Source of the DNA: Eretmocerus hayati | Lineage: Eukaryota > Arthropoda > Insecta > Hymenoptera > Aphelinidae | Length of the DNA stretch: 64,000 nucleotides | Direction of reading: 5' to 3' | Assembly: GCA_029851415.1 (NCBI GenBank) | Contig: CM056743.1 | Coordinates: 90,370,501-90,434,500, forward strand | Part shown: piece after piece, positions 51,313 through 61,950 of the stretch | Numbering within the stretch: the stretch's first letter is position 1 | Layout of the letters: each line of letters begins with the position of its first letter | Made by a program: the position numbers and the translations under genes | The notes under the pieces: model-generated | What the model saw: only the letters and a program-made list of their open reading frames with translations | Told to the model about the DNA's origin: nothing | Database searches by the model: none

Positions 51313-52104
51313 TGTTACAGAAGGTGTGTACATAGTGTAACCGGGGGGTAGCAAAAAAATTGTAGACTTCATTCGTGCATTTCAAATCTTTTGTAAACCC
51401 TCGTGGTTTTTGTAGTTCTTCAGCAAAGTATGGCATTTGAGTGTGATGCTAGACGTGTAATAATTAGTCATCTTCTGCCGTTTAGTTTCACGTACGCGAG
51501 GCTGGACCTCGCGAGGCTGGACCTCGCGACGCGAGGCTGTACCTCGCGCGCGCGAGAATCTCTATTCAGCAGCGTGCAAATTCGCGTACGCGAATATAGG
51601 GATCCCTCGCGTGCGCGAGCTATCCGAGACTCGCGTACGCAAATGTAATGACGACTCGCGTACGCGAGGGATCCCTGTATTCGCTTACGCGAATCAGCAC
51701 GCTGCCGAATAGAGATTCTCGCGCGCGCGAGGTCCAGCCTCGCGTACGTGAAACTAAACGGCAGAAGATGACTAATTATTACACGTCTAGCATTACACTC
51801 AAATGCCATACTTTGCTGAAGAACTACAAAAACCACGAGGGTTTACAAAAAATTTGAAATGCACGAATGAAGTTTACAATTTTTTTGCTACCCCCCGGTT
51901 ACACTATGTACACTCGCCGGACAAAATATCTGTACAAGCCATTTAGTGATTTTCACTTTTTGGGTTGGTATCGCCATGCATTCGTTCCATTTTCCGCGTT
52001 CCCTCAGCACGGAATGAGATAGGCCGTGCCAACCCAAAAAGTAGAAATCACTAAATGGCTTGTACAGATATTTTGTCCGGCGAGTGTACACACCTTCTGT
52101 AACA
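51313..52104. mobile_element. foldback element D with CGCG-rich centre
   Basis: The left arm TGTTACAGAAGGTGTGTACATAGTGTAACC... is mirrored at ...GGTTACACTATGTA-[MITE]-CACACCTTCTGTAACA. The arms continue inward for about 180 bp and meet in a CG-rich palindromic core (51497-51748) with repeated CTCGCGTACGCGAG-type words and a GCGAGGCTGGACCTC duplication. The right arm is split by a MITE at 51911-52086. The corresponding place in the 61.4-64 kb arm lacks it. No transposase. Confidence 0.7.
51911..52086. mobile_element. 176-bp mariner/Tc1-type MITE with TA duplication
   Basis: CACTCGCCGGACAAAATATC at the left end and its exact reverse complement at the right end form TIRs of about 60 bp. The flanks are TA on both sides (51909-51910 and 52087-52088). 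It sits inside the right arm of foldback D; removing it restores the mirror symmetry of that arm. Confidence 0.85.
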
Positions 52105-52139
52105 TATTGTATGTTGGTGCGGTAAGGAGGGTACATAAT

Positions 52140-52610
52140 GTATCTCGTGTACCGGGCTGCCTCACAAAAGAGGATTCTACTCACACTCACAAACACAAGA
52201 CACAAAAATAGACACACACAAACACAAATCCATATCATCGAGCCAGTGACAACACGCCGTAGAAAGTGGATATATTCATTATATTCGTCTAGTAAGTGTA
52301 CGTGTACTGGACTGGCTCACAAAAGAGGATTCTACACACATTATCACAAACACAAGACACAAAAATAGACACACACACAAATCCATATCCTTGAGCCGGT
52401 GACAACACGCCGTAAAATGTGGATATATTCATTATATTCGTCTAGTAAGTGTACGTGTACTGGACTGGTTCACAGAAGAGGATTCTACACACATTATCAC
52501 AAACTTAAGACACAAAAATAGACACACACACACACACACCGACCCACCGACCCACCGACCCGTCCACCCATCCACCAGCCCATCAATTAATATATTACAA
52601 ACAATCTAAT
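52140..52610 (+). repeat. ~150-bp tandem repeats ending in a CACA/CCCA tract
   Basis: CTC(A/T)CACAAAAGAGGATTCTAC recurs at about 52158, 52312 and 52462 (period about 150 bp). Each copy is followed by CACAAACACAAGACACAAAAATAGACAC and a CGGTGACAACACGCCGT block. The array ends in CACACACA and CCCACCGACCCACC. The mirrored arm (61540-61780) has fewer units. Confidence 0.65.
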
Positions 52611-53004
52611 AAAACCTAGGGACATTTAAACTCGCCTAGGGACATTTGTCTCGTCAAGTTGGCAGCCCTTATTTGATTCTATGTTGGCAAGCCTGATATA
52701 GGGATTCCGTACGGATAAAAGGCGCCTTGTCGGTTAATATTGTTAGTAACTTACACCTCAGCAACGTGAGCGGGAGGCACGAAATGTTACAATTGCGGTG
52801 ATCATGCCTGCAAAATGTGGCATGAGCACCGTAAGGGTAGCCTGATAAATGTACCGAACTCTCCGGAGCAGGTTTTCCCTCTTCAAGCGTTTTCCCTCGC
52901 TCAACGGGCATGATTCCCCGCCAAATGCGGAGGAAATTAGGTTCGGGATGAGTGGCTGGATCTCAAAACTCGCCACGATAAAACACGAAATGTGAAACCC
53001 ATGA

Positions 53005-53354
53005 TGTAGTGTATTGCGAATAGTTACACGTCAGAGTAAAGATGACACGCAGTGGAAGGAATGCAAGAAAGATCTTCACAGTATATTGATAGCAAATACG
53101 CATCGAACCATATATGGTAGTTTGAAGTCTGGTGAAAGGAGCTTGTAACAAGCACGGACTGGTACAGCCAGGTACAGCCAAGTACGAGCTGGTACAGCAC
53201 AGAGTATAAAAGATGCACCCACTGTATAGCCAATCAGACGGCACACGACCGGCAAGCCATACATACGGCTCCGTGTCCCTTGTATATCAATACTCAATGA
53301 AGTAGTTAGACGCCGATCTCATCAAGTGCTTCACACCTTCTCCACAATACCACA
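53005..53354 (+). repeat. 5' LTR (5.46 kb gypsy element)
   Basis: 350 bp. TATAAAAG at 53205-53212 is a good TATA box, preceded by GGTACAGC direct repeats. The poly(A) signal position reads AATGAA, against AATAAA in the 3' LTR. Confidence 0.9.
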
Positions 53355-53355
53355 T

Positions 53356-53368
53356 TGGCGACGAGGAT
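53356..53368 (+). promoter_or_regulatory. primer-binding site candidate
   Basis: TGGCGACGAGGAT one base after the LTR. The TGG start fits pairing with a tRNA CCA end; the tRNA species is not assigned. The GACGAGGATA string recurs several times in the next 200 bp (about 53360, 53380, 53477, 53508). Confidence 0.6.
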
Positions 53369-53756
53369 AAAAGAAGGAATTCGACGAGGATAAGCAGTAA
53401 AGACATCCAACGATACACACAGCATATCAAAAGCATCAATCTATCTGACGAAGATAGTGAAGGAGAGATCCGACGAGGATATACAGAAAAATTAAAAGCC
53501 ATCCGACGAGGATAACACAACAGAGCACAGCTGGAGTGAGGAGAAAGGTCCCCCGCAGCATACAGCCACTGAACGTGAATACAGAGAGAAGCTAGAGAGG
53601 AGAAAGATCCCCGCAGCATATACATACAGGTCCCAAATCAACGCATAAGGTGAGCGCCTACAAGCAGCTTGGTCCCCATAAATATACATCAAAACATCGA
53701 ATCAAGGCAAGAGCGGTAAGAGAGCCAGCCATAAAGTTGGTCGTAATTTAGCACTT

Positions 53757-55022
53757 ATGACTACTGTGGAAATACCTCCAGGTGATCATCCAGACTTTAC
53801 AGATTCAACGATTCAAACATTTACTAAACAAGAATTGATCGAGTTATTGGCAAAATTTCCGGTAAAACTCCATCTCAATTTGGTCTCATTAGAAATTCTG
53901 AGGTCAATAGCAAGAAAAATACGCAGCGTACAGTTCTCAGCAAAAACTAAAGAAGTCAATATTTCTAAAGAAGGATTACGGGTTGTAGTACCAGAAGAAA
54001 CAGAATCGAGTGGACGAACTGAACAAGCTTTAACACCATTGGCTCAGGCACCCTAACAAAACAGCATATCTGCAGAGACTCAAACGGTACAAGAACAAGT
54101 TTCCAGCCAAAATACAGATATGATGGAATCAATGGAATTCCATAGAAACAAGCAATCTTGGGATGACTACATTGAACGCATGGAACTCTATTTTACGGCA
54201 AATGAAATTACATCAGATGATAAACAGGTAGCAACCTTGTTAACGAAATGCGGATCAGAAACATACAAGCTGATCAAAGATTTAGTAGCACCGAACCTCC
54301 CAAAAACCAAGGAATTTGAGGAGATAAAGCTTTTAATGTCAGCTCATTTATGCCCGAAAAAAAGCAAACGCATGGAACGGAGCAAATTTCGTCAAGCTCA
54401 TCAAAATGCAGGCGAATCTATAGCAGAGTATATCGCACGGCTGAAAGAATTGGCCATAAACTGCGATTTTACGGACTTGAACGACGCGCTGTGTGACCAA
54501 CTGGTCACAGGTCTCACGGATCGAGGTACCAGAGTCTCACTATTCAGCGATAAAGATCTCACTCACTCAAAAGCAGTAGAAATTGCTACCACTCGTAAAG
54601 CAGCAGCGAGAGATGCAGCAACCACTGAACGACATCGAAGCAACACTTCAATTCAACACGTCGCAGCACATCGATACAACAAGCCAACGAGTAAAGTTAC
54701 TCAGACAGGTAAAAGCGAATTTAATAATAGATCGCGCACAAAAATTTGTTATTGTTGCGGAACAGGCAATAGCCACTACACAAAAGACTGTCGTTACAGA
54801 GACAGAAAATGCACTTTTTGTCATAATCAAGGGCACCTCGAAAAAGCATGTATCAAAAAACATGGAAAGAACAAAATTTTTGGTACGTTCAGTAAAAATC
54901 GATTTGAGAATAGAGACAATCGGGATGAACGTAATAAGCAAGTAAAAGTTCTACAAACTGAATCGGGTGATGAAGATACGGTTTCAAACACAGATTTTTT
55001 CCAAATATCAGAATGTTCTTGA
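53757..55022 (+). pseudogene. gag: Gag of 5.46 kb element, one internal stop
   Basis: One frame runs from ATG 53757 to TGA 55020-55022 but is interrupted by TAA at 54054-54056; both pieces are in the same frame. The second piece holds a capsid-like segment (WDDYIERMELYFTANEI, FRQAHQNAGESIAEYIARL) and two zinc knuckles. The second knuckle is a canonical CTFCHNQGHLEKAC. Gag would package the RNA. The TGA at the end lies between gag and a protease in the same frame, so either it is another lesion or readthrough was used. Confidence 0.8.
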
Positions 55023-55222
55023 CAAAACATCAAAGCAGAACCATTATATTTTGACTTAACAATAGATAATATTCAAGTCAAAATGGAATTAGACACGGGT
55101 ACATATGTTTCAGTTGTATCTGAAATCGATAAGAATAACTGAGAGAATGTGATCTTAAACTCAAGAGTTACGGTGGAACACCGCTCCATCCTATTGGAAA
55201 ACTAGAATCATTAAAAGTAGTA
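55023..55222 (+). pseudogene. aspartic protease remnant of 5.46 kb element, frameshifted
   Basis: In the gag frame the region encodes a DTG active site (MELDTGTYVSVVSE, 55083 onward). It then hits a TGA at 55140. The rest of the protease continues in the pol frame, so a one-base indel lies between about 55105 and 55142. The protease cannot be made intact from this copy. Confidence 0.7.
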
Positions 55223-58099
55223 TTGAATGGAATGAGTAAGATTTTGGACATCTACGTTATTAAAGGCAAAGGACCAATTTTGTTGGGTAGACAATGGCTA
55301 GCAGCTTTTGGACTTTGGCCGTTAAAATTATGGAAGAATACAAATTCCTCGAATATTCTACAAATACAAAGTGAGGACATCAGAAAGCAAATACTTGAAA
55401 AATTTCCAATCCTTTTTTCGAACACCCAAGGGTGTTACAAAGGTAGGAACATACATTTGGTCTTTCAAGAAGACGCGAAACCGATACAAATAAAGCCATA
55501 TCACGCGCCATTCGCTTTAACACAGAAAATCTCCAAAGAGTTAGACAGACTTGTGAAACTAGGCAATCTAGAACCGGTTTCCTGTAGTGAATGGGCAACA
55601 CCCATAATCCCAGTTCTGAAAAAGAATGGTGAGGTACGCATCTGTGGAAATTTTAAAATGACGGTTAATCCACAATTAATAATCAAAAGACATCCCATCC
55701 CTCTGGAAGAGAAAATTTTTCATACGCTACGGATAGGGAATAGATGGTCTCAGATCAACCTGACACACGCATTTATGCAATTTCAACTCGATGACGAATC
55801 GAAAGACGCCCTGACGATCATTTCACACGAAGGGTTACACAGATACACACGCTTAGGAGAAGGTATAGCCTCAAATCCCGCGGAAGTACAGGACATTTTA
55901 GAAGACGTCCTGAAAGGTATAGATCATACAGAGATCTATATAGATAATATATATTGCACAGGAGAAACAGATTCTGAGCATTTACATATACTGACACAAA
56001 TTTTTGAACGATTGCAAGACGCAGGCTTACGCGTAAACCTCGGAAAATGTGATTTTTTCGAAGATGGAATTGAAATTCTAGGCTTTGTTATAAACAAAGA
56101 AGGGCTAAAGCCAAGTCAATCTAAGGTAGACGCAATTACGAAAGCGCTGACACCAAGAAATTCGAAGGAACTAGAAGCCTTTTTAGGTCTCGTAAACTTT
56201 TATGAAAGATTCTTAACAGATAGAGCGAAACACATTTATCCTCTCTATAATCAAATCAAACACAAAAATTGGACTTGGACAAACGAATGTCAGAATGCAT
56301 TTGATTGGATCAAGAAAGAAATTTCTTCAGATGAAGTTTTAGCAATCTACGATCCAAACGTAAAACTCGTCATGGCATGTGATGCTAGTGACGTCGGGGT
56401 TTCAGCAATTTTGTCGCACAGGTACGAAGACGGTTCTGAGAAACCTATAGCATTCGCATCCAAGATACTTCCAAAATCCGAGAAACATAGAGCAATAATC
56501 GATAAGGAAGCAGGAGCAATCATTTTCGGTTTCAAAAAATTTCATCAATACGTTTACGGGAATCACATTATTCTGAAAACTGACAATGAAGCTTTGAAAT
56601 ATATTTTTGGCAATAAAGATATGTCGAAAATGCTAAACAGCAGGCTATTACGCTGGGCATATTTTCTATCAAGCTACAGATATACCATCGAAGTAGTAAA
56701 ATCAAAAGCTAACGGAAACTGCGATGCGCTTTCTAGGTTACCGATCGCAGACACAACGCCGGTATTCGAAACAGAATACACAAACATCAATTTTATACAG
56801 AATGAATGCACAATTATTGATTTCCCAAAAGTTGTAAAAGCAACTTCACACGACAAGATATTGAGAAAGGTCATATCATACATACAGACGTCATGGCCCA
56901 AAATAGAAACATTGAATGCCATAGAGAAAAGCATTCATCATAGAAGACACGAAGTGAGCTTTGAACAAGGATGTTTGTCTTGGGGTTACAGAATAATAAT
57001 TCCAGAAACTTTACAGAGAAACATACTCGATGAACTTCATCCTTCACATCTTGGTATAGTAAAGATGAAGCAAATAGCACGCAATTATTTTTGGTGGCCA
57101 CATATTGATAAAGATATTGAACGAATTGCGAATTCGTGTAGAATCTGCCTATCAACACGAGCAGAACCACGAAAAGTACCACTTACACCGTGGCAATGGC
57201 CTAGTCAACCTTGGTCACGTATTCACATTGACTTTATGGGTCCGTTTCACAATTTTATGTTTTTGATCATCGTGGACGCACATTCGAAATGGCCAGGAGT
57301 AATTAACATGAAAAAGGACACAACTTCGTACAATCTGATACGAAAGCTAGACGAAATTTTTTCGCGTTATGGTCTCCCTCACCACATAGTGAGCGATAAC
57401 GGTTCACAACTAACAAGCCACGGATTCGGAAAATATTTGAAGCAATACAAGATAAAACATACATTTTCAGCACCTTATCATCCTGCTACTAACGGAGCAT
57501 CAGAAAATTTTGTCAAAACGGTCAAACACAAAGTAGACAAAATGATTAAAGAAGGTCATTCACTAGAATTTTCGATAAATAGATTTTTGAGTGATTATAG
57601 GAACTCGGAACATTCGACAACAAACAGAACACCAGCAAATCTATTTCTCAAAAGAGATTTGCGCACAAGATTTGATTTATTGCTTCCTAATTCAATTAGC
57701 GATGTTGAAAAACACCAATTTGATCAAGCACGACACAAGCAGGGTAACAGACAAATACAATTTGTAGGGAATGAGATTGTTTTTGTGAACGATTATAGAA
57801 CGCACTCTGAGAATAAGACGCAAGCGAAGATTGTAAGACAACTATCTCCTGTAATGTATGGAATAAAATTCAATGACGGGTATATTACAAAACGACACGC
57901 AAATCGAATGGTCAGAACTCAACTAGAACCTACTTTAAGAGGAAGGGAGTTGATATGTGATGATAATTTTGAAAATTCATATGTACACCCAAATGTTTCG
58001 AAAAAATGTAAGAACAAATTGTACCCTGGGAATGATCGAAATGTACCGAGACGTTCGTCTCGAATTGCTAAAAAAGCAGCGACCCGATCTCAAAAATAA
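55223..58099 (+). CDS. pol: Pol remainder: RT, RNase H, integrase (RT catalytic positions changed)
   Basis: An open frame of 958 codons; the ATG at 55223 is internal to the former polyprotein. RT spans about residues 80-300. The usual motif A aspartate is asparagine (SQINLTHAFMQ), motif C reads YIDN in place of YIDD, and the usual LPFG before the IAS motif reads LGEG. RNase H follows (ACDASDVGVSAIL, LKTDNEALKYIF). Integrase has an HHCC domain (HPSHLGIVKMKQ...CRICLST) and the DDE core (IHIDFMGPF, VSDNGSQL, GASENFVKTVK). No stop codon interrupts the frame despite the RT changes. The enzyme is expected to be inactive for reverse transcription, while integrase motifs look intact. Confidence 0.88.
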   Translation: MNGMSKILDIYVIKGKGPILLGRQWLAAFGLWPLKLWKNTNSSNILQIQSEDIRKQILEKFPILFSNTQGCYKGRNIHLVFQEDAKPIQIKPYHAPFALTQKISKELDRLVKLGNLEPVSCSEWATPIIPVLKKNGEVRICGNFKMTVNPQLIIKRHPIPLEEKIFHTLRIGNRWSQINLTHAFMQFQLDDESKDALTIISHEGLHRYTRLGEGIASNPAEVQDILEDVLKGIDHTEIYIDNIYCTGETDSEHLHILTQIFERLQDAGLRVNLGKCDFFEDGIEILGFVINKEGLKPSQSKVDAITKALTPRNSKELEAFLGLVNFYERFLTDRAKHIYPLYNQIKHKNWTWTNECQNAFDWIKKEISSDEVLAIYDPNVKLVMACDASDVGVSAILSHRYEDGSEKPIAFASKILPKSEKHRAIIDKEAGAIIFGFKKFHQYVYGNHIILKTDNEALKYIFGNKDMSKMLNSRLLRWAYFLSSYRYTIEVVKSKANGNCDALSRLPIADTTPVFETEYTNINFIQNECTIIDFPKVVKATSHDKILRKVISYIQTSWPKIETLNAIEKSIHHRRHEVSFEQGCLSWGYRIIIPETLQRNILDELHPSHLGIVKMKQIARNYFWWPHIDKDIERIANSCRICLSTRAEPRKVPLTPWQWPSQPWSRIHIDFMGPFHNFMFLIIVDAHSKWPGVINMKKDTTSYNLIRKLDEIFSRYGLPHHIVSDNGSQLTSHGFGKYLKQYKIKHTFSAPYHPATNGASENFVKTVKHKVDKMIKEGHSLEFSINRFLSDYRNSEHSTTNRTPANLFLKRDLRTRFDLLLPNSISDVEKHQFDQARHKQGNRQIQFVGNEIVFVNDYRTHSENKTQAKIVRQLSPVMYGIKFNDGYITKRHANRMVRTQLEPTLRGRELICDDNFENSYVHPNVSKKCKNKLYPGNDRNVPRRSSRIAKKAATRSQK

Positions 58100-58111
58100 G
58101 AGGAGCGGAGT
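58098..58111 (+). promoter_or_regulatory. polypurine tract (5.46 kb element)
   Basis: AAGAGGAGCGGAGT directly before the 3' LTR. It is purine-rich and overlaps the pol stop region. Confidence 0.6.
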
Positions 58112-58461
58112 TGTAGTGTATTGCGAATAGTTACACGTCAAAGTAAAGATGACACGCAGTGAAAGGAATGCAAGAAAGATCTTCACAGTATATTAATAGC
58201 TAATACGCATCGAACCATATATGGTAGTTTGAAGTCTGGTGGAAGGAGCTTGTAACAAGCACGGACTGGTACAGCCAGGTACAGCCAAGTACGAGCTGGT
58301 ACAGCACACAGTATAAAAGATGCACCCACTGTATAGCCAGTCAGACGGCACACGACCGGCAAGCCATACATACGGCTCCGTGTCCCTTGTATATCAATAC
58401 TTAATAAAGTAGTTAGACGCCGATCTCATCAAGTGCTTCACACCTTCTCCACAATACCACA
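58112..58461 (+). repeat. 3' LTR (5.46 kb gypsy element)
   Basis: 350 bp, same ends as the 5' LTR. It has an intact AATAAA at 58403-58408 and the TATAAAAG box, and is followed by the CATGA duplication. Confidence 0.9.
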
Positions 58462-58466
58462 CATGA

Positions 58467-58919
58467 GATCCGCCCCGGTTGTAATAGTCCATTGGCTGGA
58501 GGCGACCGTTGAACAAATGAAAAAGAAAAAAAACTACGTGCTCAATCATCTATATTGAGCTCCGATATTATCAAATCGAGGAGGGAGTATGGAAACCAAT
58601 TTTCAAACATCTCAGAAGTCTATATAGATGATGGACAGTGGCGTCTCATTATTGCGCCACTTCTGTACGAGCTCGCGTGTCTCAACTCGTGTACCGGATA
58701 AGAGAAAAATGAAGAAAATGTGAGAAAACTGAAAAAATACAGAAAAAAGTAACTCTGATATCGACGGTCCCAAGCCCGTATGAGAAAAGAGGTGGGCCGG
58801 ATATGATGGAAGATTTTCGATAATTTCGGGATTATTGCTGGATTTTCTGCACGGGCTTAGTGGATGGACTTTGAAATGACGTTTGTGAGTGTAAATACAG
58901 AGGAATCATCCAAATATCA
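58467..58919. other. no recognisable feature
   Basis: Interior sequence between the arms of the large inverted repeat. No supportable ORF. Confidence 0.4.
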
Positions 58920-59370
58920 TAGTGTACGTCCTGCCCTATCGTTTTCGTGGAGCATCATGACCTCAGTTAGCCTTAACAGGCCAAGAATGCAATTTTTCCG
59001 TTATTTTCGATGAAAATTTCTCTTGGGAAACATCAAGATAACTCGTCTCCAGTTAGTCAAAATCAAACTCACCTCAACTCATTTTGAAGGTCTTAAAGAG
59101 AGCTTCAAAATGAGCTAAAGTTTGTTTGAAAAGGTTGAGATGCGTCAGAGTCATCTGCTAAACAAGAAAGAAAGATGTACAAATTATGCAGTTTCCCATT
59201 TAAACGCATGTTATTCGAAAAAAACTTCCACGGCTCTTGCTCGGACGGAAAATCTCATTTCCCACCCTCCAGCGAAAAAATGTCCACATCTACTAGTCGA
59301 AACCTAATTTTTCCGAACCCAAGCGTATTGATCTAAAGAAAAATTTCATTTTCGGCCCACCCTAATGTAC
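58920..59370 (-). mobile_element. repeat family R, copy 2 (uninterrupted)
   Basis: Reverse complement of the three separated blocks at 39109-39351, 42066-42293 and 43696-43790, here continuous. Shared phrases include TTCGTGGAGC, AACTCGTCTCCAGT, GATGCGTCAGAGTCATCTGCTAAACAAG and CATCTACTAGTCGAAACCTAA. It serves as the empty site for the two insertions there. Confidence 0.65.
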
Positions 59371-59889
59371 ATTCTTGTATCTGTTAGTAGACTTGAATTC
59401 ACCGAGTTAATATGTACTAGTGGTCTTGTCTTGCTCGCTAACGCTCGCTCGGTTCCATTCTTTTCGGTGCGATTGATTTTCCAGGAGAATATCATGTTTC
59501 CTCTTAATCCCAATCCTAGAAGATACTATCGAATAGATTCAAGTGGCTCCCTCAAAGCTTCCATGGAAATCAACTCAACATTCGCGGAATCAGTGAAGTA
59601 GGTACTACAACACCCACTGAATTTCGCTCAGAAAGCTACAGGAGTTGGAATAATAATCAAAAATCAATAAAAACTCTGTATTTCCGGATCCCGCATACTG
59701 GGTTGCTTACGTGGAAGTGGTAAAATGTGATGGGTGTCTCGAGTGGACGCATGGATTTCGGTGGATGGATGAATGTATGAATGGATGAATAAATTAGGTT
59801 TTTCTTCAGCTTGGAGGACTACTTTCGGAGAGTAAAAACACTCTCCCAAGATACTGAAATGTTATATATTTGCGACGTTATTTTGCGGC

Positions 59890-60275
59890 GAATATATGGA
59901 TGTATGCTCTGGTCCGATCTGATCCAGTCGAGTACAGTCTGAGAGGTCTAGTACGGTCCCTTTTGGTCTAGTTCGACTTGTTGCGGTCTCATACAGTTTT
60001 GAACGGTCTGGAAGGGTTGTTCAAAATTCTCTCTCGGTGGCATCGCAAATTTGGTACTCATCCTGCTCTTTGTATGAGTTATGTGAATATTTTGATTCGT
60101 AGAATTGGGTAAGTGGCTTTTGAATTCAATAGTCTTGTTTCATACCGTATCCAACCATACGAATCTGTGCAAGATCACAACAGACCAAATTAGACCGAAC
60201 AAGACCGTAACAAAACTCTTACCGATCCGGTACTCGACCTAATCAGATCGGACCAAACCACCCATTCATACATTT
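59890..60275. mobile_element. inverted-repeat element E
   Basis: About 100-bp imperfect arms: CTGGTCCGATCTGATCCAGTCGAGTAC...GTTGCGGTCTCATACAG on the left, against the complement of CTGTGCAAGATCACAACAGACC...GTACTCGACCTAATCAGATCGGACCA on the right. GGTCTNGT words repeat within the arms. Outer TGGATGAATGTATGAATGG words on both sides suggest the arms may be longer. No ORF. Confidence 0.55.
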
Positions 60276-60289
60276 ATCCATCCACCAAC

Positions 60290-61376
60290 CCATGCACGCG
60301 TTTACTCATGACACCCATTATGTTTTATCCTTTCTGCGTAAGTGACTCGTTATGCGGGATCCAACTCATAAATTGGATACTCGGAGGCAGGACAAACAGC
60401 AGACAACTACTTCACTGAATGTTCGATTGAGTAAGCTCAACTTGGTTCTGTCTGATGCATCACAAGAAGAATTTCGGTAATCATCGTCGAAGGATGTCAA
60501 AATTCTCAGATTGGGAGGTGAATGAGGAGGATCAGATGATTCAATATGGGAATTATTCACCACAGTCACACATATTATGCCACTATTGCTCCATTTTATG
60601 AGACAGATAACACTTTGAGTGGTGATCTGACAATTCTCTGCCTCAAACTTGTGGCTCCAAAAGTCCACTATCCTGGATCCTTCCCCACTCCAACATGCAC
60701 AAAAAACGTGATAACAGGCGGTCTCACTGCACCTCACCTATATTAAAAGGCCAGCAGTGACTGCTCATTGGGGAAATTTACCCTTAGTTGGTTCATGGGA
60801 AGATCTGGGAATACAGAGTTTCGATTGGCTTCTAATTATCTCAACTCTCAGAAGCTCCTCGTTAGGAGTCAATTGCGTTACTGAGTTGAATTTTCAGCCC
60901 ATTCCATCAAAAATTGCGTGCTATAGTTTTAGTGGAAGAGATTATTCCTCGCATTCCTTGGACATTGGGGCTTATTGAAATTTTTTATTCGACCTTGGCA
61001 ATTATCTGGGTGTATTGGTCCATTTGGAATATTTTGAAAAGGCTACGGAAGAAGTTCGAGGCTGGAAGATAGACTCTACAGTACATATAATACAGTAGCA
61101 ACAGTATTGATTTTTGCATGGAGCAGTTGTGCAATATTCCAATACTCGTGTCACATTACCTGTCGTGGCCACATATGATGTTCCGACGACTTCCCATTAG
61201 GGAGATGGCAACGAGGTTTGCCAGAAACAACAGAGAATGGGAACAGAGGAAGTAACTTAGCTACAACATCAAAAATTGGCATCAATGGTTATTCGCAGGT
61301 TAGTCGAATGTTTTATAATGAGTGTCATATAAAAACAGTAGTTATCAAAAAATAATGCAAGTGATCAAATCAACAA
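60290..61376. other. no supportable gene
   Basis: Several 60-120 codon ORFs on both strands, none with a recognisable domain, splice support or repetition elsewhere in the window. Confidence 0.4.
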
Positions 61377-61950
61377 TATTCCCTGACAAGGCGCCTTTCA
61401 TCTGTACGGAATCCCCAGATCAGACTGGCCAACATAAAATCAAATCAGGGCTGCCAACTTGACGAGACAATTGTCCCTAGGCGAATGTCGAAGTCCCTAG
61501 ATTTGTTTCGATTGTGTGTATATATTTATTGATGGGCTGATGTATGGGTGGATGGGTCGGTGAGTTCAGTGGGTCGGTGGGTCAGTGGGTTGGTGTGTGT
61601 GTATATGTGTGAGAGAAAGAGTTGGTGTGATCCTCTTTTGTGAGGCAGTCCAATACACGTACACTTACTAAACGAATATAATAAATATATTCACATTTTA
61701 CGGCAAACTGTCACTGGTTCGAGGATATGGATTTGTGTTCGTGCGTGTGTATCTATTTTTGTGCCTTGTATTTGTGGGAATGTGTGGAATTCTTTTTCGT
61801 GAGGCAGCCCACTACACATACACTCATTTGACGTGCTCATTACTGTATTATCATCATATAACTTCGTTAGAATTGTGGAGATATTTTTCCCCTCAAATAA
61901 TATATAATATATTTAAATTCGAAAATGAAATACTATTGGAAATGATCTAT

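Larger units (their letters stand above)
50390..52745 (+). repeat. left arm of large inverted repeat
   Basis: This sequence matches the reverse complement of about 61377-63960. Landmarks: AAAATCCGGTTTGCA (50420 versus 63745), the CCCTTGGCCCGT module (50880 versus 62445), CATACACTCATTT...GGCTGCCTC (51180 versus 61805), CACAAA-rich units (52150-52560 versus 61600-61780) and AAAGGCGCCTTGTC (52718 versus 61390). Arms have been modified by private insertions. They enclose about 8.6 kb including a second LTR retrotransposon. Confidence 0.7.
53005..58461 (+). mobile_element. 5.46 kb Ty3/gypsy LTR retrotransposon, defective
   Basis: LTRs at 53005-53354 and 58112-58461 start TGTAGTG and end CCACA. 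A 5-bp duplication CATGA flanks the element (53000-53004 and 58462-58466). Internal order is gag, protease, RT, RNase H, integrase. The LTRs differ at about nine or ten sites (mostly transitions), so it is older than the 12.3 kb element. Gag and protease carry frame lesions, and the RT has changes at catalytic positions. Confidence 0.92.

Noticed and set aside
60366..60737. 123-codon minus-strand ORF
   Set aside because: No recognisable domain and no support from repetition or splice signals.
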